A stretch of 64,000 nucleotides of DNA from Piezodorus guildinii (Eukaryota; Arthropoda; Insecta; Hemiptera; Pentatomidae). The notes beneath the pieces are model-generated. The model had not been told where the DNA came from, did no database searches, and saw nothing but the letters and a program-made list of their open reading frames with translations. How positions within the stretch are numbered: the stretch's first letter is position 1; every line of letters begins with the position of its first letter. The DNA lies in NCBI GenBank assembly GCA_023052935.1, contig CM041295.1, positions 108,192,711 through 108,256,710 of the forward strand, read 5' to 3'. The position numbers were made by a program, and so were the translations under genes. Of the stretch, positions 43,937 through 55,065 are shown piece after piece.

Positions 43937-44700
43937 CGCCGCACAGTGGTAAAAAATCATGATTTAGTGGCCAAAAATCTGTAACCGTTGATCTAATTAT
44001 GGCAACTTAAATTTTTTTTTTTTTTTGAGTATGGAATGACCTTTATTAGGTGTAAAAATGATCTCTATTTCCAAAATTTTTGGTTTTTCAAAATCAAATT
44101 TGTGGTTAAGCTGAATTCTATGCTGTGCCAATGCTGTGGTGTTTATGTATATCTTTTGACAAGTTTTAAAGTTAGTTTAGATGGTTTTTTGTTCCTTGGT
44201 GGTATTTTTTTTTAAACAATTTTACCATAGATTATTGACAATATTTTAAATAAAAATGGATATTTTAATTTTTAAACAACTCAAGTATATATAATTTTTA
44301 TGTAAAATTGTTATGTGCATGTTTGATAATGTTTTTAATTAGTATATAAAATAGTTATCTTTTGATGTTAGTTATTAATTATTGGTGTATTTTAGTGAGT
44401 CCTGATGATGGGGAAGGCCCCCGAAACGTTGACTCGTTTAAAGTGTATTGAAATAAACTGTTTTTGGAAGACATAGAAAACAACTAATTAATTAATATCA
44501 TATTGCAATATTCCGTTTGACCTGTTTTTATTAATAAATTGATCAAATACGAAAATTGTACTAATTCTGTAATATTGAAAAACATTAAAAACATAACGAG
44601 AATGATAATTTTTACACTCGCTAATAAAGGTCATTTAAAATAATATAAAAAATACCATAAATTATAAAACAGGTCCAAAGCACCTTAGTTTTCACTATGC
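43937..44700. mobile_element. Possible second Transib-like element (one end clear)
   Basis: CGCCG at 43,937-43,941 is followed by CACAGTGGTAAAAAATC, again a CGNCG target and an RSS-like heptamer. Inner blocks AATGACCTTTATTAGGTGTA (44,034) and the inverted TAATAAAGGTCATTT (about 44,627-44,641) suggest paired arms. The far end (CACTATG near 44,693) is decayed and lacks a matching CGCCG. A Penelope-like unit lies inside. Confidence 0.45.
44175..44496 (+). mobile_element. Penelope-like unit, first direct copy, hammerhead-like core
   Basis: About 320 bp from GTTTAGATGG to CAACTAATTAATTAA, repeated at 44,826-45,151. The core at 44,402-44,426 is CTGATGA, T, GGGGAAGGCCCCC, GAAAC, followed by GTTGACTCG. 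AAATAAAC lies near the 3' end. There is no RT frame. Confidence 0.6.
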
Positions 44701-44825
44701 AGATGCAATAGAAAATTTAAAATTGTAAAACTTGCATTGTTGACCTATATTTAATAATAATTCAGTTTGTAATTTCTACAGTAAATGGGATGACCCTAAT
44801 CCATAAGGGGCCAATGAATATGTGT

Positions 44826-45151
44826 GTTTAGATGGTTGCAGTTCCTTGGTGGTAATTTTTTTTTTAATAACAAAACAATTTTAACATACATTATAGACAT
44901 TTTTAATAAAAAATGGATATTTTAATTTTTAAACAACTCAGGTAAATATAATTTTAATGTAATATTGTTATATGTATATTTGATAATGTTTTAATTAGTA
45001 TATAAAATAGTTATCTTTTGATGTTAGTTTTTAATTATTGATGTATTTTAGTAAGTCCTGATGATGGGGAAGGCTCCCGAAACGTTGACTCGTTTAAAGT
45101 TTATTGAAATAAACTGTTTTTGGAAGACATTGAAACCAACTAATTAATTAA
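44826..45151 (+). mobile_element. Penelope-like unit, second direct copy
   Basis: Nearly collinear with 44,175-44,496 and in the same orientation. The core (45,058-45,082) reads GGGGAAGGCTCCC, where the C-to-T change turns a G-C pair of the putative stem into G-U. Both copies end at AACTAATTAATTAA, which argues for a defined terminus. The 329-bp spacing and orientation recall the tandem pseudo-LTRs of Penelope-like elements. Confidence 0.6.
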
Positions 45152-45154
45152 GAT

Positions 45155-45657
45155 CAATTTATCGTATATTTGAGCATTCAAATGGAAAAAATGACCTATT
45201 ATTATCCACTCCTTTAGAGGTTTCTGCGTTTATAGTTGACCTACTCAAGAATTTAGGACGTATACAGAATTTATAAGGAATTACAATTTAAATGCAAAAT
45301 AATAATAATAACAGGCCTACCGAACCCGAAGGTTCCAATGATCACCGTTCAAGCCCAAGCTCCCGAGATCAGCCTTAACGCTATCCTCCCATCGACGCTT
45401 TGGCCTACCTTTCGGACGCCTACCAGTCGGTTCAGCGAGTACCAACTTTCTCGGAAGTCGTTCCTCACCAAGTCCAACAACATTACTCGCCCATTTGAGC
45501 CTCCGCAATGCTATCAATTATTGTATATAGGAGCATTCAAATGGAAAGAAATGACCTATTATTATCCGCTCCTATAGAGGTTTCTGCGTTTATAGTTGCC
45601 CTACTCAAGAATTTAGGACGTATACAGATTTTATAGGAATTACTGTTTAAAGGCAAA
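45155..45657 (-). mobile_element. RTE-like LINE tail with a roughly 140-bp flanking duplication
   Basis: Positions 45,155-45,297 and 45,515-45,657 are direct repeats (GAGCATTCAAATGGAA, TTTCTGCGTTTATAGTTG and CTCAAGAATTTAGGACGTAT in both) with scattered differences. Between them lies a minus-strand LINE end. It has an (AAT)n tail on the left, then codons for the family tail back to RRLKWASNVVGLGEERLPRK. RTE-type insertions are known for long, variable target duplications. Confidence 0.82.
45298..45522 (-). pseudogene. RTE-like LINE ORF C-terminus, truncated
   Basis: The minus strand reads LIALRRLKWASNVVGLGEER, KLVLAEPTGRRPKGRPKRRW and EDSVKADLGSLGLNGDHWNL, then RVR and a stop. A short deletion near the end removes the TSLCRR...SAS block present in the sister copies. 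It is otherwise open. Confidence 0.85.
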
Positions 45658-45815
45658 AAATCAAAAAAATTTAACTAAACAAAATAATATATTTTAGATA
45701 AGAATCGTTAAAATTTTTTTTTATTCCAATGGAACGAAGAAAAGACATATTTTAGGATTTTGCTAATCAGCCATCGCACCATTCTTATAGACGAACATTA
45801 ATAATTAAAGATCAT

Positions 45816-45818
<3 letters not shown>

Positions 45819-45855
<37 letters not shown>
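45819..45855. repeat. (AT)n microsatellite
   Basis: Pure AT tract. Confidence 0.95.
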
Positions 45856-45859
<4 letters not shown>

Positions 45860-46739
45860 TGTTGACGCAGATAAAAAAGTAAAGAAGGAAAGAAAGTTAA
45901 GGGGCAGAGGACTGATACAGGCGGTATCTAGAGGTGGTATTAACTAAATCTTCTTTTCACATATTCCTCGTTCGGATTATCTTTTGTTGGATTTTCATTT
46001 CTGGCCGATTTCTTGATTCAGTACATGGTATAATTTAATTAACTACAATCCGACCTGTCAAATGATTCCACCATATTTTTTATCTTAGCATAATTTTCTT
46101 CTTTAACAGCCGTAAACGTGGTTTAAAGACTGCTCATCCAAGTCAGTATTCCGTGAGAATTTTCTCAATTGCAGTAAGATTAATCTTTTCCCAGTATAAA
46201 TATTACTTTATTATTGAATATCTCTATTTTCTAGTGGTTAATAGGTCTTCTCTTTGTTTGTATGGTCTTTTTATTGTTTAGATAGGCAGCAAAAAAGGTT
46301 TGAAGTTTATAGTAGTGTAGTCTGTGTACATTAAATTGCCTTATTTTTGAATGACTATAATTAAATGACAACTATATCAATCTTACGATCGTTTTGTGAA
46401 TTTTCAACATTGTGTGGACAACTTAAATTGTCAATTCAAGATTAGGAAATGATGTTTTATGTCCAGAACGTTGTTTAAAAATCCTTTATTGAGTTTCTTT
46501 TCTCTCTTGTATGCCGAGTTCCAGGCCGTTTCCTAGAGGTTCAGAAATATAATGATTAAAGGGAAAATGTTTTTCAGGCCACTGCGCTCGGCTCAGTTAA
46601 GGGACTTCCAATCCGGGTAGAGAAAGAAACCTTTGGGCCCTAATTTATGATATCTAGAGTAAACGTTCCCAGTAAAATAAATCAAAGATAAAAAAAAAAA
46701 ATTATATTTATTTTATGACTTTTACAACGTAAATTCATA
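45856..46739. other. No recognised feature
   Basis: AT-rich. A GC-richer patch near 46,510-46,650 is unexplained. Confidence 0.35.
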
Positions 46740-46925
46740 TGTTATGAGCAGAAATAAGTGTATGCGTTATTCTCCTCTGTTGGCGTTCATCATCACACAT
46801 TAGGGATCTCCTCGGACGACCCTTCTTCCTTCTTATATCTGTGATCTATTCGAAAATCCCTTTTCCGTCCTTATCACATGCCCAAACCACTTGAGCCTCA
46901 TAGTGAATAAGAGATATTTAATTGA
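46740..46925 (-). pseudogene. Endonuclease-RT LINE remnant (RLKWFGHV motif)
   Basis: The minus strand reads TMRLKWFGHVIRTEKGFSNR and, in shifted frames, GRR and RGRP-like residues. This corresponds to the R(L/M)(K/R)W.GHV.R......GRR..GRPR tail of arthropod endonuclease-RT LINEs, a family different from the one at 60 kb. Confidence 0.6.
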
Positions 46926-46979
46926 CTTCTTAAAAACGGAGGAAGAAGACCTGATCGCCTCAAGTAGACCGTTTCTAAG

Positions 46980-47770
46980 GCTAGCAGTCTTTTTTAGGGT
47001 CTCCGAATAGCCAAACCCGCAAAAAGGGTTGTGTGTCCGTGTGTGTGGTAAGTCTACCGCGAAAACGATAATTTGTATAAGACTGAAAATTCAAATTTAG
47101 GACAACTATACGCTCGAGATATTACAGCAACTTTTCCACTAAAATCGGCTGACCGGGAGTTCTATTTTATTCTATGCATTTCGCACCTTTTTACGATTTA
47201 ATCAAAAACGGCTCTAACGATTTTGATTAAACTAACTCGATAAAAACATTAATGGGCTTTAATACAATAAAGGTTTCATTCTCATTGAAATAGTCTGAAA
47301 GGGCTTAAACGCCGATATTTTAAATTTTCTTTCTCTAAAGTACTTTTAATTATATTCTATAAAAATAACCATATCATCTTTTTAATATTGATGAAAATGG
47401 ATAAATATGTACGTTGAACGAATTAGGTATCCGTCTAATTGAGAAAATAGTAAAAATATTTGTTATGAAATTTTTATGTTTAAGCAATATAGATGTATAA
47501 TATACCGCTGGAAAGCTAAAGATTATAGATTATTATCTTATACACAGAATTGTAAATGTTAACGGAGAGTGAAGAAAAGCTGATAAAACCGACTGATTTT
47601 CGTAGATAATATAATAGATTATTTAATAAAACATATATTTCTATTGAAAACCGATGTAATTAATGTTGTAACAATTTATTTTCATCCCTAACATGTATTC
47701 GAAAATACTTAAATTGATTTTAACAACAGAGGTAAGTGAAAGTCGTGTGTTGCGCCCAGCAGATTTTTTC
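46980..47770 (+). mobile_element. Repeat R copy i
   Basis: Landmarks CGACTATACGCTCGAGATAT-like sequence near 47,100, TTTTGATTAAACTAACTCGA, GTATAATATACCGCTGGAAA and the end GAGGTAAGTGAAAGTCGTGT at about 47,732. The left end is degraded (TCTCCGAATAGCCAAACC). Confidence 0.82.
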
Positions 47771-48354
47771 AATAAATACAGTGCCAAATTTTAATCATTG
47801 ATTAAAAAATAAAATAAAGAGTTATACTTGATATGAATATTGATTTTTCTCCGCTATTCTTAAACCTTTTAATTTATCTTATACTGGTCAGTATTATTTT
47901 CATTTGAGAATGAAATCATGTTTATCAGAAAAATTCAAGGTTGTTATTTCCATTTTTTTCATAGAAGGGACATGTTCGAGACGTCAGGGTGGTTCCTGGG
48001 CCGTGAATGCAGTGGCTTACCGCAGGCAATGTTGTGGTACAACCGCATTTCAATAATGCATATTGCTTTTTAGGAAATATTCTGTTTTGCTTCGTGGTCC
48101 ATGTTAAACAAATTGTTTTGTTTTTAACATTGATAGAAAATTAAAACCTTCTCGTGCTTATAAACCAATATTTTGAGCCATTTTTAGTAAGCTCTCTTTT
48201 TTAAACAAACTCTTAAGTTCACTTTTAAACGCGAAAATATGTGACAAGCTCAGCATTCCAATAAGTAATTAGCGGTTTTGCTAACTTTGGGCTGGCTGTG
48301 CACAAAAGAAAAGTTCACGAAGAACTATGCACGTTTTTTTATATTTGTTTTAAC
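47771..48354. other. No recognised feature
   Basis: AT-rich apart from a GC patch at 47,980-48,040. Confidence 0.4.
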
Positions 48355-48503
48355 TTATTTACAGTCATTTTTTTTTTCAATTTATTTAGTTCATGAAGTG
48401 TTTAATATAAATAAGTAGAAAAAACAAAAATATTCGATCGGATCAAATTCATTACCATAAAAAAAAATTAAAGGTGATGCAATTTCTATGTCCACGACTG
48501 TAG
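48355..48503 (-). mobile_element. Tc1-type MITE end fragment
   Basis: In minus orientation it reads CAGTCGTGGACATAGAAATT, GATCCGATCGAATATTTTTG, the same as the left end of the 25.0-kb element. The other end is missing. Confidence 0.75.
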
Positions 48504-48730
48504 TAACAGTCCAGACTATTTTAATAAGATTGGTAAGAAAGTTCAATAAAACATTTCCGAGAAATATACTTGGTACATTTTTCAAATGAATATATTTTGA
48601 CCTATTGTTAAATAAACAATTTCAATTTATAAAATGTAATGTAAAATGTATTTTCTATTTATTGTAGTGATAAAATACGTGTTAGATACAATCATATTTT
48701 TTCCTATGTAATTTCTTACATTTCTTCCTC

Positions 48731-48862
48731 ATGATGACAGACATTCCATACATACATCTGCCAGCCCGTTCCACTGTCCCCTGGAATACTCTCCCATCAA
48801 ACATCCATCATGCTCCTTCCCAATCTTCATTCAAATCTCTTTTATTTTCAACACCTTATAAA
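48731..48862 (+). pseudogene. CR1/L2-type LINE tail
   Basis: Reads DIPYIHLPARSTVPWNTLPS and NIHHAPSQSSFKSLLFSTP, the WN.LP..I......S..FKS.L motif series. The upstream part is missing. Confidence 0.7.
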
Positions 48863-50044
48863 ATGTATTTTATATTTATTGTACTGATGAAATACGTGTT
48901 AGATATAAACAATCATATTTTTCCCTATGTAATTTCTTACATTTTTTCCTTATATATTACAGGCATTCCGAGCAAACAGACGGTGTTTTCTCCTAAGGCA
49001 TCTAAGCCATACAAACTTTAAATTTTTTAATCGTGTGTGCTGCGGATTTTCTTTTTTGAAATAAAAAAAAAATATCGAATGAAGAAAATTAATTTTTTTA
49101 TTTTTTATTCCGTTGAAACAAAATAACACTTAAAGATAAGCGAGATTCGCTTAAAACTGATTTATTAAAGCACCTTAACGTTATTGACTAAGCAAACATG
49201 ATTTTATAAACGCAGAGAGTATTAAATTGAAATATAAAAAAATCGCTACAAACCAATATATTTAAATAAACGAATTACTTTATAAAGTATAATGATAAAG
49301 ATAAAATTTATCGGAAGAGCTCGTTTGTTTTCGAAAACTACCGTGGTGGCCCTATCCAGATATTCTCCAGTGAGTAAATTCGAGAGGAGAGGAAGTAAAA
49401 AATATTAGGATGGGAAGGCTGTGTGAAAGAAGGGTCTAACCCCTTTTGCCAAAACCGAATTTACACGAGGCAAACCAACTGGCTCTAGGCACTTTTATAA
49501 CTCCCTGTCATTTACAATACACCTTTGATTGAAGAATAAAACTACCGCCTGCCATGAACCAAAGAAGTATTAAATCGTATCTAAATTATTACGGAAAACA
49601 AACCTGATTATCGCAGCACACAAATTTTTAAAACCAATTTTAGAACTTTCAAATGAAAAAAGTTTAAAGTAATTACATTAAATATTGATGGAAACCCTTA
49701 GTCTTCTAACGGCATATTAAAATTTATATAATTATTCTTTAATTTCATTTATTCGACTCAAGGAAGCTTTAAGTATTTTTTATATTTAAATAAGTGATTT
49801 ATACTTCCATCATTCATTTTTCGTTTTAAACTTTTTTACATATCCTCTTTTTCATCGACGTTTCGGAGTCTTGTCCCTATTTTCAAGACTGAAAATAATT
49901 TTATAGAATTTAAATACGATAAAATTAATTAGGTCAACGTACATATTTTTTAAATATACCATATACAAAAAATACCACAACGCGCTTAAAGAAGTTTTCA
50001 TCCCAAAAATAAATATTGAAATTTAGCCTAACTATTTCAATTAT
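48863..50044. other. Mostly unexplained; one decayed Penelope-like core
   Basis: The direct duplication TGTATTTT.TATTTATTGTA.TGAT.AAATACGTGTTAGATA occurs at about 48,650 and 48,865. On the minus strand 49,855-49,895 reads CTTGAAAATAGGGACAAG then CTCCGAAACGTCGATG, a relative of the cores at 16.8 and 43.1 kb. The GC-richer stretch 49,330-49,510 is unexplained. Confidence 0.4.
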
Positions 50045-50290
50045 TAAGAAACCTATATATTAAAACTCATTAAATTTTGATCGCATATAGCAAGTTTAAT
50101 CGAAATCGTGGCATTGCTTCTGAAAAATCGTAAAAAGGTATGAAATTCATTGTATAAAGTGGAATTTCTTGTTTGTAGTTTTTCGTGAAAGGTTGCTTGT
50201 AATGTTACAGTTGTTTGTAATATACTGATAAATATGAAATTTCAGTTTCGTATGTATTTTTCCCCGGACTAAATAAAAGTTTTATGCAAT
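50045..50290 (-). mobile_element. Repeat R fragment q
   Basis: CATTAAATTTTGATCGCATA, GCAAGTTTAATCGAAATCGT and TGAAATTTCAGTTTCGTATG are R landmarks in minus orientation. It is cut by the T run of a retroelement at 50,301. Confidence 0.75.
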
Positions 50291-50299
50291 CGATTTGTG

Positions 50300-50530
50300 T
50301 GTTTTTTTTTTTTTGTTTTTTTTATTCATCTTTATTACAGATTTTGCGAGTATTCCCATGACATAGCACTTTGTTATTGAAAGCAAACAGCCGCTGATAT
50401 TGGAAATGCCATGTAATCTTCATTTACGATTGTACTTGTGCAATTTGATCGATCTGATGGGACATGACAGGAGTGTGTGGGCGGTTTCAGGGTATAAGTC
50501 TGTCTCAGTTCCCCAGAGATATATTACATT
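50300..50530 (-). mobile_element. Retroelement 3' end with A tail
   Basis: T runs at 50,301-50,328 represent the tail. The minus strand reads VIYLWGTETDLYPETAHTLL, then stops. This resembles the ETA.HLL..C tail of some LINEs, but the family is not certain. Confidence 0.45.
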
Positions 50531-50819
50531 GTATGCATATAAGAAATTAGCAACATCTTTTGAGAAAATATAAATTATTTTTAAACAGTATTTTATTGTT
50601 TTATTGTATGGTAAATAATATTATCAACGATTATTTTTGGTAAATATATAAACCTATATTTATTATCATAAGATTGGTCTAGAAAATTTCAGAACCCAAA
50701 GTGGAATTTAAAAAAAAAAAAAAAAAAAAAATATATAATATATAATTTTAGTATCTTCCTTTTTCATCTCGATTGTTAGATACGAATCATATCAAGAATA
50801 CACTGTTAATATCAGTTCT

Positions 50820-51416
50820 CGTTACCAACTTTTAGATCTGGTACCATCCAAATTCTCCAAATTTCATCAGAACCTTACTCATAATCCTAACCCTCTAGCA
50901 CAATCCCTATCCAGCACCACCCATCCTTACAATCCTCCTCAAAGATTGAAACGGCAGTGGCCGCGAGACGTGTTGTAAACATGTAAATTGGAGTTCTGAC
51001 ACTGGTCAGATCCTCTACTCATGTACGGTATGTTTGGTACAGCGCCTACTCGGCCCCAGGGTCAGACAGTGACGCGGCTGAATTAGAGGCGCTGGGATCA
51101 CTTGGATTCCGCTTTTTTCTCCCAAATGGAGGGAAAAGCGCGTGCTGGGGTCCCTTTAGCAGTTTTATGTATTGTATATAGTTATGATAGTTTGTATGAT
51201 GTTTATTTATTTGCCAACTTTTTATTTATCTCAATTATAGGTTGTTGTATTGTTTTTTTATTTATTATTATTTTATTGTATATATATATGAATTTATTTA
51301 TTTTCTATTTTATATAATTTGACTATTATTATCATTTTCTGTATATATAGTATGAATGTTGTCTCATATCAATATTATTATTGTTCATTTTGTAACATAA
51401 TCTAAAAAAAAAAATA
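50820..51416 (+). pseudogene. Jockey insertion: RT C-terminus plus full B-type 3' UTR
   Basis: Exact 12-bp duplication AATATCAGTTCT on both sides (50,808-50,819 and 51,417-51,428). The frame reads DLVPSKFSKFHQNLTHNPNP and RLKRQWPRDVL, then a stop. The 3' UTR contains GACGCGGCTGAATTAGAGGC, the hairpin CGCTTTTTTCTCCC...GGAGGGAAAAGCG and the A tail. This copy links the B-type 3' UTR fragments elsewhere to a Jockey coding end. Confidence 0.93.
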
Positions 51417-51627
51417 AATATCAGTTCTACCTTAAAGGGATTTCGAACGTCAGATGACAAACAAAATCGAGAAGGTCGTAAAAGAACGAGGTGATGTATA
51501 AATGAGGTTTGTGATGTATAAACATTTCCTTGATGGGCGATTCGGCCTCTACTTCAATGATCTTTTAACTCTCTAGCCTTTTATGTAATTTACAAGGGTT
51601 TTTTACTTTCACTTGAAACAATACTGT

Positions 51628-52612
51628 CGGAGAGAGTATCGTGGTAGTGAAAATGTCCCAATTCGAGTTTTCAACGGAAATACAATTATAGGGTCCCCTG
51701 ATCCCAGAAAAAACCAAGACTCGCATAATGGTCTTTCTCAAAAGCGAAAATTGAAATTTTTGTGAAAAAAGTACTCGGTTTTAAAATAAGTTCGTAGCGT
51801 TTTTTAAAGATTTCAATAAAGACCTAAGATTCCATTAAATTTTTTCAATCATTTATATTCTGCGATGTCACGTGTCGTAGAGTGAGGGTTGTCTGTGACA
51901 AGGCTTGAATTTGGTCATCAACAGTTGAAGTGCGACCCGAGCGCTTTGCGTCTATCAAGTCAAAATTTCCGGTTCTGAACCGAACAAACTACTTTCTCAT
52001 AAGTCATTATCAACATAATCACTGCAAATTTTGTTAATGTGTGTGCAGCGGATTTTCCTTTGCTGAAATAAAAAATCATTAAATGAATAAAATGATTTTT
52101 TTTTCTCTTACATTTTGAGCAAGGAAAATACTACTTTTTCATCAAAATCAGCTGTTCGGAAGATCTACTTTATACAGTGCATTTTTAACCTTTTTACGAG
52201 TATCCCATAAACAACGGTAACGATTTTAATTATACTCTATATATCGATGTAAAATTGAATGGGATTTAATATGATGTAGGTTTCATTCTGATTGAAATAG
52301 TTTGACACGGCTTAAATGCTGATATTTTTAAATTTTCTTCATCGAAAGTACCTTTAATTTTGTAGATTCCATAAAAATAACTATATTATCTTGTTAGCAT
52401 TGATAATTCATTCATTTTAAACATATTTATTGATATTTACAACTGTATACAAAATACATCAAGTAAATGTGATGAAAATACCACTTAAAGATGAAAAATC
52501 TCGGATGAAACTTATGCATGAAACCACCTTAACTAATCTTCTTATACTAATTCTAAAATTGGTATTAGCAGGTAAGATGACTAAAAGTGGTGTGTTGTCG
52601 CCAGCAGGTTTT
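51628..52612 (+). mobile_element. Repeat R copy j with a 0.3-kb insertion
   Basis: The R start (GAGAGAGTATCGTGGTAGTG, TTCAACGGAAATACAATTAT) occupies 51,628-51,790. R resumes at 52,125 (TTTTTCATCAAAATCAGCTG) and ends GGTAAGATGACTAAAAGTGG. The insert at 51,790-52,120 carries TGTGTGCAGCGGATTTTCCT, also seen at 49,035, so it is another dispersed repeat. Confidence 0.7.
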
Positions 52613-52984
52613 TCCCACATCATAACGTTTGATTATATATTTTATTTAAAAATTTATTAGTAGAACATATACCACTTAAAGATGAGAAATTTCGGATGAA
52701 ACTTATGCATGAAACCACCTTAACTAATCCTCTTTTAGAAGATGTAAACATTATTGACCATGTAAACATTTTTTTAGAAACATAGAGCTTTTTTTTTTTA
52801 ACTACTTTATTTGAATCAAAATACATACATTTCACAGTGCAAGTAGAAGGCGGGAGTTTTAAACAAACTAAAAATAAAAAATTATATGAATTACAATTAA
52901 ATAACAAATAAATTTAAATCTATTTGGGCTTGAACAACACCTTTTTCCAAATCAAAACTATCAATCAAAGCCAAATCAAGCTAA

Positions 52985-53080
52985 GATATGTCTGTACGTA
53001 ATTCTGCCACAGACTGAATTCAAACCTTTGACACGGAGAACAGTCGACTAGTGCTATATCTTGCTGCTACCCATAAAATT
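52985..53080 (-). mobile_element. tRNA-SINE head fragment
   Basis: The minus strand reads GATATAGCACTAGTCGACTG, CAAAGGTTTGAATTCAGTC and TGTGGCAGAATTACG, matching boxes A and B of the SINE at 38,129. Confidence 0.65.
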
Positions 53081-53189
53081 TCTAAAATTGGTATTAGCAA
53101 GTAAGATAACTGAAAGTGCTGAAGCAGGTTTTCCATCATCATAACGTTTGATTGTATATTTCACTTGTTTTGTTTAAAAATTTATTATA

Positions 53190-53410
53190 AAAACGAATGC
53201 GAAGAAGGTTTAAAGACCATTAATTGCGTTAACGCTCCTGGTTCTAATCTCGGTTCACTAAATCCTCACTTGATAAAGTGAAAGAGGGGGAAGGAATCTC
53301 GGTTTGACAGAGGCTTACCGGCTCCGCTCAACCCTGAAATCAGTATCTGATAAAGGGATAAATCAGGTGGTTGGATGCAGACACTTCCTAGCCTCTAGAG
53401 GGATTGATTT
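53190..53410 (+). mobile_element. Possible second tRNA-like SINE
   Basis: TAATTGCGTTAACGCTCCTG followed by GTTCTAATCTCGGTTCAC could be a tRNA 3' half with a box B. It is less AT-rich than its flanks. No second copy is seen in the window, so this is weak. Confidence 0.3.
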
Positions 53411-53454
53411 ATTTCCGAAATTATTTCCATTTTTGAAACAAGAAAATACTGATT

Positions 53455-53700
53455 GAGACGCTAATTTCTAAAATGTACCACATCCATTTCAGGAAATTTG
53501 ATAGGAAGCTCAAATATCTAAAATTACTTTGTTATCAAACCAATTTATTTGATCCTTTTTGCATTCAAATCAAGATTGAACAAATACATTGAGACGTTTG
53601 TTTCCAAAAGAGACTAAAGGACATTTTTCAAGAAATTGATATTTTGACGTATTTGTATTCTTCTCACTTAGTTATATTTAAATAAAATAGAATTATTTAA
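53455..53700. mobile_element. Rearranged MITE-2 remnant
   Basis: A type-A end (TTGAGACGCTAATTTCTAAA, CACATCCATTTCAGGAAATT) at 53,458 and a type-B end (TTGAGACGTTTGTTTCCAAA, AAAGGACATTTTT) at 53,590 lie in the same orientation. In normal copies they face each other, so an inversion or recombination occurred. Confidence 0.65.
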
Positions 53701-53804
53701 ATCTACGTTTAAATTAACGATTTTGATTAAACTCGCTCTATCGATGTATAATTTGATTGGCTTTAATGTCATGTAGGTGTCATTATGATTGAAATGATCT
53801 TTCA

Positions 53805-54287
53805 CGGCTTTTTTTTCCCCTTTTTTTATTTATTTAAAGAAATTTACAACTATAATAAATAAATACAACAAGTAAAAAGGGTTTATATAAGATTAGAACA
53901 CATGGTAGTCCTGTGAAGAAACTACCCATTGGTCCAATGTCTAATTTATGGTAGGTCTCTTGCCCATCTTCTTTTAAGGCTCCTTGGTGGGTTGTCGGGA
54001 ATAGATATGGAGGTCACGGATAAGCGGGTTTGAGTGGGCAGAGAGTTCGGAATAGTCTTCAACAAATGGGATGTTTAGGTCTTTTTGGATGATTTTATTG
54101 GTAACAAAGTAAGATGCATTGAGGATTTTTCGAAGGATTTTGGACTGCAAGGATTTGATGCTAGAGGAATTTGATGGTTTACTAGACCCCCATAGCTTAA
54201 TACCGTAGGCCTGACAATTGCTATATAAATTAGTTTTTGTAGTAAGTAGGAAATTTTGAGCGTTTGGCGAGTAAGTGTTGTAGTGAT
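53805..54287 (-). pseudogene. Jockey-type RT C-terminal fragment, third subfamily
   Basis: The minus strand reads KLIYIAIVRPTVLSYG.L, then KPSNSSSIKSLQSKILRKIL-like and NASYFVTNKIIQKDLNIPFV residues, and a proline-rich end. Similar to 1-653 but with a different 3' UTR. A duplication of about 15 bp (TGATCTTTCACGGCTT and TGATCATTCAGGGCTT) flanks it. Confidence 0.78.
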
Positions 54288-54584
54288 CATTCAGGGCTTA
54301 AATGCCGAATTTTGCATTTTATTCTTCTGAAGTACCTTTGATTTTCTAGATTTAAAAAAAAAAAATATCCTTATCATTTTATTAGCATTGATAAAGAACG
54401 GCTTAGTATAAAAGTTGAACGATTTTATTAAAAAATTAGAGGAGAAAGGAGGAATGATATATTTTTTTACTAACTTAAGTACAGTGATATAGATGTATGA
54501 TATAATATACCTTTGGAAAGCTGGAGATTTTAGAAAAAAAAATTAGACAATGTTTTGGTATACTCAATGTTTGTTTTTTCATCC

Positions 54585-54846
54585 TTTTTTTTTTTTTTAA
54601 CGTCACTTGTATGATACTGAGTCCTAACTTTTGCCAGTCCAGGTTTTATTAGGATAAGGATCTTTAACGAGTACCTGACATCGCACAGGCTCGGGACCAT
54701 TCATTCGACGTCCCTTCCGAAGGACGGCATTACTATGGATATTTACTACATTAAAAAATCCTAGGGCTACTTGCCAGGTTTGAACACACGACCTTGGGCA
54801 TAGAAGGCTATTATGCTAACCACTACACCTTAAGTGACCCCTATGG
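54585..54846 (-). mobile_element. tRNA-derived SINE with conserved central domain
   Basis: The minus strand starts GGGGTCACTTAAGGTGTAGT and GGTTAGCATAATAGCC (box A), with box B at CAAGGTCGTGTGTTCAAACC. A central block GCCGTCCTTCGGAAGGGACG then AATGGTCCCGAGCC resembles the highly conserved SINE domains shared across invertebrates. A related shorter copy is at 57,470-57,605. The T run at 54,585 is the tail. Confidence 0.82.
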
Positions 54847-55065
54847 AAGGTTATGTAAAATAACGTATAGGGCAAAAACTTCTGTCAGTATTGTACATAA
54901 CAATTTTATATTGCTTTACTATTTGATCTAAATTGTATGTTTCCAACGGAACTGAATATGATTCTTTAAACCTCTTTCAAATATAACTCTGTTGCTTAAA
55001 TGTATTTTATCAACGGATTTAAGTGAAAGTCGTGTGTTGCCAGCACCAGATTTTTGTAAAAATTA

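Larger units (their letters stand above)
53711..55065 (+). mobile_element. Repeat R copy k with Jockey and SINE insertions
   Basis: R blocks run from TTTTGATTAAACTCGCTCTA to TGATTGAAATGATC, resume at AGGGCTTAAATGCCGAATTT and continue to GGATTTAAGTGAAAGTCGTG with TTGCCAGCACCAG at 55,015-55,050. Inserts sit at about 53,805-54,287 (Jockey) and 54,585-54,846 (SINE). Confidence 0.8.

Noticed and set aside
44175..45151. LTR retrotransposon with two LTRs
   Set aside because: The direct repeats lack TG...CA ends, a primer binding site and polypurine tract, and the 329 bp between them has no gag-pol trace.
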